64,000 nt of DNA from Bacteriovoracaceae bacterium UBA6200 (lineage in GTDB: Bacteria > Bdellovibrionota > Bacteriovoracia > Bacteriovoracales > Bacteriovoracaceae). Both the position numbers and the translations under genes were made by a program. Below, one piece after another: positions 59,822 to 64,000 of this stretch. The stretch covers positions 191,114 to 255,113 of the forward strand of contig DISW01000001.1 in the NCBI GenBank assembly GCA_002422605.1, in the 5' to 3' direction. Position 1 is the first letter of the stretch; each line of letters starts with the position of its first letter. The notes under the pieces are model-generated. The model had not been told where the DNA came from. It worked only from the letters and a program-made list of their open reading frames with translations, and did not search any database.

Positions 59822-60985
59822 TTACCCAGGCCGGCCATCGGCCCGTGGTAATATTAAAACTCTGGCATAATAAATCAGGAAAATAAGAAAACTTAATCCC
59901 CAAAAAATTCCGGCCACCAATATCCCCAGAGTATAATGCTCCATATAAAATCCTGAAGCGACCCTTACGACTCCAGACAAGGTGATGCAGATATAGCTTA
60001 AGATAAATCCTTTCGCTAATTGGAGAGGTCTGCCCGAGTGACCTAATGAAACCCGTGACATCATGCCAATAATAAAGGTTCCCATGGAGCCCGCGGTAAA
60101 AGCATGGATGGCCACAGACCGTGGAAGAATGCCTACGACATCACTTAGAAAGACTAATATGAAGCCAATGACAATCCACAGATAACCTAAGTGCAAAATC
60201 CACAACAAAGGATATTTCAGAGTCTTTATAGTGTTCCAACCGGCCATTCTAATTAAATTAAATAGCCCGGCAAACAATGCAATCCAACCAATCACCTTCC
60301 CATCATCAACGAAAAAACTAAGAAGAATGTACGCCCATAAAGAGCCAAGTGCGAAATACTCAATGACAGGCCACTTCCAGGCCTCAACTCTTAAAGCATT
60401 ACCGGTAAAGGCCGGAACAATTCTTCCTCCGATAATAACAATGATCAAAAGGATGAGATTCACTCCCAAATAGATCGCCTTATTCGCATAAGAGTAATCA
60501 ATTATATTTAAACTTGAGAGATGGATGAGGAGATTCCCTATGCCTAAAATCCCCAGAATAACAAGAAACTGGCTATTGGAAAATCGACCAGCTTTAATAA
60601 GCGGTGGAGCAAGAGCTACGATTAAAAAGGGAATAAAAAGAAGATCAATCAGTGAAGCCGCGTAATTTAAATAGGGCCATTCAAAAAGAGACAGGGCCAT
60701 TAACAAACGGCCTAGAAACCAAAGACAAAAAAGCCGTTTAAGGTTTTTCCCTGATAGTGGCGTAGACCGAGTCCAGTTTGGTGAAGCAGTTAAGAGAAAT
60801 CCTGCAACAATGGCGAGACTGAAACCATAGATCATTTCATGGGCATGCCACACGATTGGATCAAAGTGCCCACCCAAGGTGAGTCCACTATAAAAGGCCC
60901 AGGCCCAAAATAGTACCAGGAGCATTGAAGTCAACGATCCTAATAAGAAAAAGGGTCTAAAGCCAATTGCCCAAATATTACTCAT
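59822..60985 (-). CDS. nnrS: NnrS-family heme/copper membrane protein
   Basis: 387 aa from ATG 60985, which has GAGG 7 nt upstream (a GTG four codons earlier is less likely). Twelve membrane segments; NnrS features are IWAIGFRPFFLLGSLTSML at the start, PIVWHAHEMIYGFSLAIVAGFLLTASPNWT (His-Glu-Met region), IIGGRIVPAFTGNALR and VAIHAFTAGSMGTFIIGMMSRVSLGHSGRPL (conserved His). NnrS protects against NO and nitrosative stress and is in the NnrR/DNR regulon in denitrifiers. It is divergent from the Crp/Fnr gene. Confidence 0.94.
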   Translation of the reverse strand: MSNIWAIGFRPFFLLGSLTSMLLVLFWAWAFYSGLTLGGHFDPIVWHAHEMIYGFSLAIVAGFLLTASPNWTRSTPLSGKNLKRLFCLWFLGRLLMALSLFEWPYLNYAASLIDLLFIPFLIVALAPPLIKAGRFSNSQFLVILGILGIGNLLIHLSSLNIIDYSYANKAIYLGVNLILLIIVIIGGRIVPAFTGNALRVEAWKWPVIEYFALGSLWAYILLSFFVDDGKVIGWIALFAGLFNLIRMAGWNTIKTLKYPLLWILHLGYLWIVIGFILVFLSDVVGILPRSVAIHAFTAGSMGTFIIGMMSRVSLGHSGRPLQLAKGFILSYICITLSGVVRVASGFYMEHYTLGILVAGIFWGLSFLIFLIYYARVLILPRADGRPG

Positions 60986-61043
60986 AACATTCCTCACTTT
61001 AATTAATCCAAGTGTAGGATATAACTACTGACTCAAATAATTC

Positions 61044-61057
61044 TTGTCCTAAGTCAT
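61044..61057. promoter_or_regulatory. DNR/FNR-like box in nnrS-regulator intergenic region
   Basis: TTGTCCTAAGTCAT matches 10 of 14 positions of TTGATCTACATCAT before nosZ. Its centre is ~46 nt from the proposed start of the regulator transcript, near the class II activation position (-41.5), and about 65 nt from the nnrS ATG. It could serve both divergent genes. Confidence 0.45.
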
Positions 61058-61085
61058 GAAAGGAGACATTCGGCCTTTAACATGC

Positions 61086-61091
61086 TATAAA
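61086..61091 (+). promoter_or_regulatory. Extended -10 (TGC-TATAAA) for leaderless Crp/Fnr gene
   Basis: TGCTATAAA ends 5 nt before the ATG at 61097. AAAGGC just before it is a poor Shine-Dalgarno. Confidence 0.42.
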
Positions 61092-61096
61092 AAGGC

Positions 61097-61795
61097 ATGT
61101 CTTTTGGAAAAACACTACTCGAAGCAGCAGATCATTCGAGAAACCTTAATTACTGTCCCATTTGCTCCGAGTTAGGAGAGGAATCCTTAATGGCGATTTC
61201 ACATATCGCCACTGAGAGAACCTTTGAGAAGGGTGAATTCCTTATGACTGAGGGCGAGAAGTGCAGTGGTTTCTTTCTGACACTTTCCGGTAAAGTTCGC
61301 GTCTATAAATCATCCCCCAACGGAAAAGAAAAAGTCCTTTTAATGGCAGAAAAAGGTATGACTTTTGGAGAGGATGGATTGTTTGGGAAAGGCACCTTTC
61401 TTGAAATGGCAGTAGCAGTTTCACAAGCAAAAGTTCTCCAGATTCCTCGCGAAAGTTTCATGAAAATTCTAAAAAACAATCCCGAACTGTCTATCCAGCT
61501 GATGGAATCTCTGGCCACGTGGATTCGCCGCCTTTCCAGTTCAGTAGAAGATGAAGTCTTCTTATCGGCCAGTGATAAAGCGGCCAGGTACTTATTAGAT
61601 TTATACCAATTAAATAAATCAAACCGCTTCATGTTGCCGGCAAAGAAAAAAGAAATTGCTGACCAACTCGGACTTGCTCCTGAAACTCTATCAAGAGCTT
61701 TCCATAACTTCCTGGAAGATGGAATTATCGATATACAAAAACGCGAGATTGAAATCCTAGACTTGGAACAACTTAAAGGTTTAAGTAATTTATAA
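61097..61795 (+). CDS. Crp/Fnr-family regulator, DNR/NnrR-like
   Basis: 232 aa. N-terminal cNMP-like sensor domain (~30-145), long dimer helix, then a winged helix with KKEIADQLGLAPETLSRAFHNFLEDGIIDI. The recognition helix has E-x-x-S-R (ETLSR), as in FNR and DNR, which binds TTGAT half-sites. N-terminal cysteines (YCPIC, positions 20 and 23) and one at ~55 (GEKCSG) do not give the four-Cys set of FNR, so a heme-NO (DNR) sensor is more likely than an O2-labile cluster. It sits with nnrS and near nosZ, so I infer it controls NO/N2O respiration. Confidence 0.9.
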   Translation: MSFGKTLLEAADHSRNLNYCPICSELGEESLMAISHIATERTFEKGEFLMTEGEKCSGFFLTLSGKVRVYKSSPNGKEKVLLMAEKGMTFGEDGLFGKGTFLEMAVAVSQAKVLQIPRESFMKILKNNPELSIQLMESLATWIRRLSSSVEDEVFLSASDKAARYLLDLYQLNKSNRFMLPAKKKEIADQLGLAPETLSRAFHNFLEDGIIDIQKREIEILDLEQLKGLSNL

Positions 61796-61803
61796 ATACA
61801 AGG

Positions 61804-62979
61804 CTAGGCCAACATGTTTATAACAATTTCGGAAGACTTATTAAGCGCATTCTGAAGCTTTACCATGTTGTCAGTTAATTCTTTTTGAAAATTGGTTAAA
61901 TCATTAAGGATTGCACTAAACTCATGGGCCATTTCTAAGCGACTTATTTCTACCTTCCCTGTTACTCTTATAACCTCAATACTCAGAATAATATCTCTTA
62001 AGGTTTTACAAATTCCCGAAAAATTATTTAAGGTGACATTTACTTTTTTCAAGATATTTTCGACTTTCTCTTCATAATTCGACTTTAAATCGTTGAGGTA
62101 CTTTAACTCTTTATCAGCGTCGACATATTCGTTTCTTTGATCATTAAGAAAGAATGTAACGATTTCAGAAATTAAATAATTTGCGGCCTGAAGAAAGGTG
62201 GCCTCTCGCATTTCCTTATCCACAACTAAAGATATCTCCTCAAATAGCTTAATCTGTTTTTCAAGTTCAAGGATCATTTTCTGATATGTTGAAGCGACAA
62301 CTCCAACTGCCCGACCTACCTCCCCTAATTTTAAGGCGGTTATTTCCAGATTTAGAGGTGTCCACAGGATAGATTTATAGGTTTCTAGAATCCTCGTTGG
62401 AATTTTACACATGGATTTATTAATTTCATTTAAATCATTCAGAAGAACTAGCTCTGGAACACGTTTGCCAGTAAGTTTTTGATGGCGAGAATCGAGTTCA
62501 ACAATCAAGGCCTCGGTCATAAATTCTTGATATGAAGCATACCCCATATCAATAATGCTCCTTAATAGCTCTTCCTGAGACTCCGATGGTTTAAGTTTAC
62601 TTTCAAGTTGAAGGATTTTTTCGTACAAGCGAGAAACAGTATCGAGTAGGCCAGAGGAAGGCTTCAATCGAATGGAAAGAAAACCATCAGGGACTGGCAA
62701 TGCCAGAGCAAAAACCCAATATTGTCCAAAATCTTTTGATCGGTTTTGGACGTAAGCTGCAATAGGATTGTGCAGCTTCAACTCTTGCCATAAATAGTGG
62801 AAGGTTCCTCGAGGCATATTCGGATGACGAATAATATTATGAGGCTTATTCAGGAGTTCTTCCCAGTCGAAACCTGATACACGATGAAAGACCGAATTAC
62901 CTGACTTGAGAACGCCTCTAGTATCAGTTCTGGTGAAGAAAAGTTCCTCTAAAAAAAACTCAGATTCTTTTTCACTCAT
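61804..62979 (-). CDS. Aer-like PAS protein without a canonical MCP hairpin tip
   Basis: 391 aa. The first ~110 residues are an Aer-type PAS domain: FFTRTDTRGVLKSGNSVFHRVSGFDWEELLNKPHNIIRHPNMPRGTFHYLWQEL. The NKPHNIIRHPNMP motif fits FAD-binding aerotaxis PAS domains. Residues ~130-391 are long helices (TALKLGEVGRAVGVVASTYQKM, NYLISEIVTFFLNDQRNE), without the strictly conserved MCP tip (E-F-x-x-V-A-x-E-V-R-x-L-A). It is soluble, with no membrane segment. A GTGATATATATCAT box lies 68-81 nt upstream of the start, so it may be part of the nitrogen-oxide regulon. It could couple redox state to an orphan CheW. Confidence 0.8.
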   Translation of the reverse strand: MSEKESEFFLEELFFTRTDTRGVLKSGNSVFHRVSGFDWEELLNKPHNIIRHPNMPRGTFHYLWQELKLHNPIAAYVQNRSKDFGQYWVFALALPVPDGFLSIRLKPSSGLLDTVSRLYEKILQLESKLKPSESQEELLRSIIDMGYASYQEFMTEALIVELDSRHQKLTGKRVPELVLLNDLNEINKSMCKIPTRILETYKSILWTPLNLEITALKLGEVGRAVGVVASTYQKMILELEKQIKLFEEISLVVDKEMREATFLQAANYLISEIVTFFLNDQRNEYVDADKELKYLNDLKSNYEEKVENILKKVNVTLNNFSGICKTLRDIILSIEVIRVTGKVEISRLEMAHEFSAILNDLTNFQKELTDNMVKLQNALNKSSEIVINMLA

Positions 62980-63046
62980 AAGGGTAGGTTCTCACTTAAA
63001 TTATTTTTAATAACTAATGTTAGAATCCTACCCTGTTTAATTCCAC

Positions 63047-63060
63047 GTGATATATATCAT
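63047..63060. promoter_or_regulatory. FNR/DNR-like box before PAS-protein gene
   Basis: GTGATATATATCAT: TGAT-N4-ATCA core with perfect symmetry, 68-81 nt upstream of ATG 62979 (minus). It also lies downstream of the 41-aa gene on the same strand. Confidence 0.55.
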
Positions 63061-63116
63061 GGAAATCGGCAATCCATCTTTTCAGATTAAGCCTCTAAAT
63101 AGCCAGAATGACGTCT

Positions 63117-63242
63117 TTAGCCGCCGCAAGATCCACAGCAAGATCCGTTTTCATGCGGATCTTCTTGGGTTTTTGGAGTGTCTTTTTTATCTTTGGTTTC
63201 TTCTTCTTTTGGATCAACTTTTGTTTTTTCTTTCGTTTCCAT
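63117..63242 (-). CDS. 41-aa charged peptide ending in CCGSCGG
   Basis: METKEKTKVDPKEEETKDKK continues to residue 41, ending SCCGSCGG; stop TAA at 63117. AAGGGGAA lies 7 nt before the ATG at 63242. The first 30 residues are nearly all Lys/Glu/Asp/Thr; the end has three Cys in a Gly/Ser context, a likely metal- or cluster-binding site. It was hidden by a longer, non-coding-looking frame on the same strand. It lies between nosZ and the PAS gene; a role in metal or copper supply for NosZ is speculative. Confidence 0.65.
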   Translation of the reverse strand: METKEKTKVDPKEEETKDKKDTPKTQEDPHENGSCCGSCGG

Positions 63243-63360
63243 AAATTCCCCTTTTTTGTTGTTCTTAAATATAACAATTCTCTCTCTGGGAATTCATGAT
63301 TGTGGTCAAGTTTTCAGGAAAAAGATTTTTTTAAAGGAATAATTATTAACACTCATTAAC

Positions 63361-63374
63361 TTGATCTACATCAT
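63361..63374. promoter_or_regulatory. FNR/DNR box before nosZ
   Basis: TTGAT-CTAC-ATCAT fits TTGAT-N4-ATCAA at 9 of 10 positions. A TAATAT at 63399-63404 lies about 31 nt after the centre, close to the spacing of class II FNR-activated promoters. Confidence 0.65.
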
Positions 63375-63441
63375 GGAATTCTTGGCCATGACGAGGCGTA
63401 ATATGGCTAAAGATAATTTATCCTAAAAAAAGGGATTCTAC

Positions 63442-64000
63442 ATGAAGATTACACCTCTCTTACTAACTCTCACACTTGTGCTGTCATCCTGTAGCGGCAA
63501 CAAGGACGAAGCTAAAGTTTCTGACAGCTTCGTTAAAGGCGAACTTGCAGAAGTCGCAAAAGAACGGGGCCTTTCACCGCAGGACCTCATTGCATCAGTT
63601 AAGACCTACAACCCCAGCGGGGCATCTGATGAGTACCTGGCTTTTTACGGTACCGGAGTTTCCGGAAGATTAGCGATCGTAAGCATGCCTGCAATGAAGA
63701 TCTTGAAATATGTCGCTGTATTCTCCGCAGAGCCATGGCAAGGCTATGCCTTTGATGATGAAAGTAAAGCGATCATTAAAGGCAGTAGCCGTGACGAAAT
63801 TGAATATTCTTATGGAGACATGGGAACTCCTGCCTTGTCTCTGACTAATGGAAGACATGATGCACGCGCTGTCTTCATTTCTGATTCATCTAACGCAAGA
63901 ATTGGTTTAGTTGATCTTGCTGAGTATGAAGCAAAACAAGTGGTCACAAACCCTATCTTTAAAAATACAAACTCTGATTTGGCAGTCACTGCAAATACTG
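63442..64000 (+). CDS. nosZ: Nitrous oxide reductase, partial (C-terminus beyond window)
   Basis: 186 codons visible. The N-terminus MKITPLLLTLTLVLSSC is a lipoprotein signal (LSS-Cys), so Sec-exported and lipid-anchored, the hallmark of clade II (atypical) NosZ rather than Tat-exported clade I. Diagnostic stretches: DEYLAFYGTGVSGRLAIVSMP, MKILKYVAVFSAEPWQGYAFD, ALSLTNGRHDARAVFISDSSNARIGLVDL. NosZ reduces N2O to N2 at CuZ/CuA copper centres in the periplasm. The centre-binding residues lie beyond the edge. AAGGGATT Shine-Dalgarno. An FNR/DNR box lies 68-81 nt upstream. Confidence 0.9.
   Translation, partial: MKITPLLLTLTLVLSSCSGNKDEAKVSDSFVKGELAEVAKERGLSPQDLIASVKTYNPSGASDEYLAFYGTGVSGRLAIVSMPAMKILKYVAVFSAEPWQGYAFDDESKAIIKGSSRDEIEYSYGDMGTPALSLTNGRHDARAVFISDSSNARIGLVDLAEYEAKQVVTNPIFKNTNSDLAVTANT

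Noticed and set aside
63095..63277. 60-codon minus frame rich in Lys
   Set aside because: It is an out-of-frame reading of the 41-aa Lys/Glu gene; the latter has the better Shine-Dalgarno and a plausible acid/base balance.
1..64000. CRISPR arrays, insertion sequences, tRNA genes, phage genes
   Set aside because: Searched by eye on both strands; no regular spaced repeats, transposase or integrase motifs, or cloverleaf with CCA-type ends were seen.

Overview
The window looks like chromosomal DNA of a Bdellovibrionota member, most likely of the Bacteriovoracales (Peredibacter/Bacteriovorax-like). The reasons are a low-to-middle G+C content, a TIGR02147/DUF4423 regulator typical of that phylum, many small secreted proteins and lipoproteins, and dense packing with overlapping genes on both strands. 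Genus and species cannot be fixed from the sequence alone. I saw no tRNA or rRNA gene, insertion sequence, prophage or CRISPR array.

Layout. 1-3.9 kb: two tandem Cys-rich secreted proteins, the first cut by the window edge. 4.0-8.3 kb: mnmD and a nitronate monooxygenase-like flavoprotein, facing a sensor histidine kinase and htpX. 8.6-14.3 kb: an L,D-transpeptidase-like/SIMPL/methyltransferase operon running into a cluster of RNA methyltransferases (COG1092 type, TrmH, RlmM, RlmI). 14.4-17.9 kb: an ECF sigma factor with a small membrane partner, TatD, an O-methyltransferase and small exported proteins. 17.9-21.8 kb: two inverted paralogues of a transglutaminase-elicitor-like secreted protein around two lipoproteins. 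21.9-26.2 kb: DoxX, YceI and two exported phospholipase D-fold proteins. 26.4-34.5 kb: a TIGR02147 regulator, a DUF1566-like protein, DUF748, rhomboid, MocR and a ClsB/YbhN-like pair. 34.5-41.9 kb: metabolic genes (GATase, GH15, FMN reductase, aldo/keto reductase, LLM oxidoreductase), CheW and a Bcr/CflA pump. 41.9-46.9 kb: a copper/periplasm group (DUF3347, YceI, CopA) and a thioester-domain-like secreted protein. 47-57.6 kb: a degenerate sensor kinase, an MscS channel, slyX, quinol NO reductase, an MFS pump, MarC and an RND pump. 57.9-64 kb: secreted proteins, then nnrS, a Crp/Fnr regulator, a PAS receptor-like protein and the start of nosZ.

How they work together. The clearest system is nitrogen-oxide respiration or detoxification: qNOR (NO to N2O), NnrS, a DNR/FNR-type regulator and lipoprotein-type (clade II-like) NosZ (N2O to N2). 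TTGAT-N4-ATCAT-like boxes lie before nosZ and the PAS receptor, with weaker ones before the regulator and norZ. Two genome-style features recur. Several genes without a Shine-Dalgarno have a -10-like hexamer 5-8 nt before the start codon, which suggests leaderless transcripts. Convergent gene pairs repeatedly share their stop codons inside a 4-bp palindrome (TTAA or CTAG). I added five genes that were cut by the edges or are very short: the left-edge Cys-rich protein, a 53-aa lipoprotein, a 39-aa membrane peptide, a 41-aa CCGSCGG peptide and nosZ.
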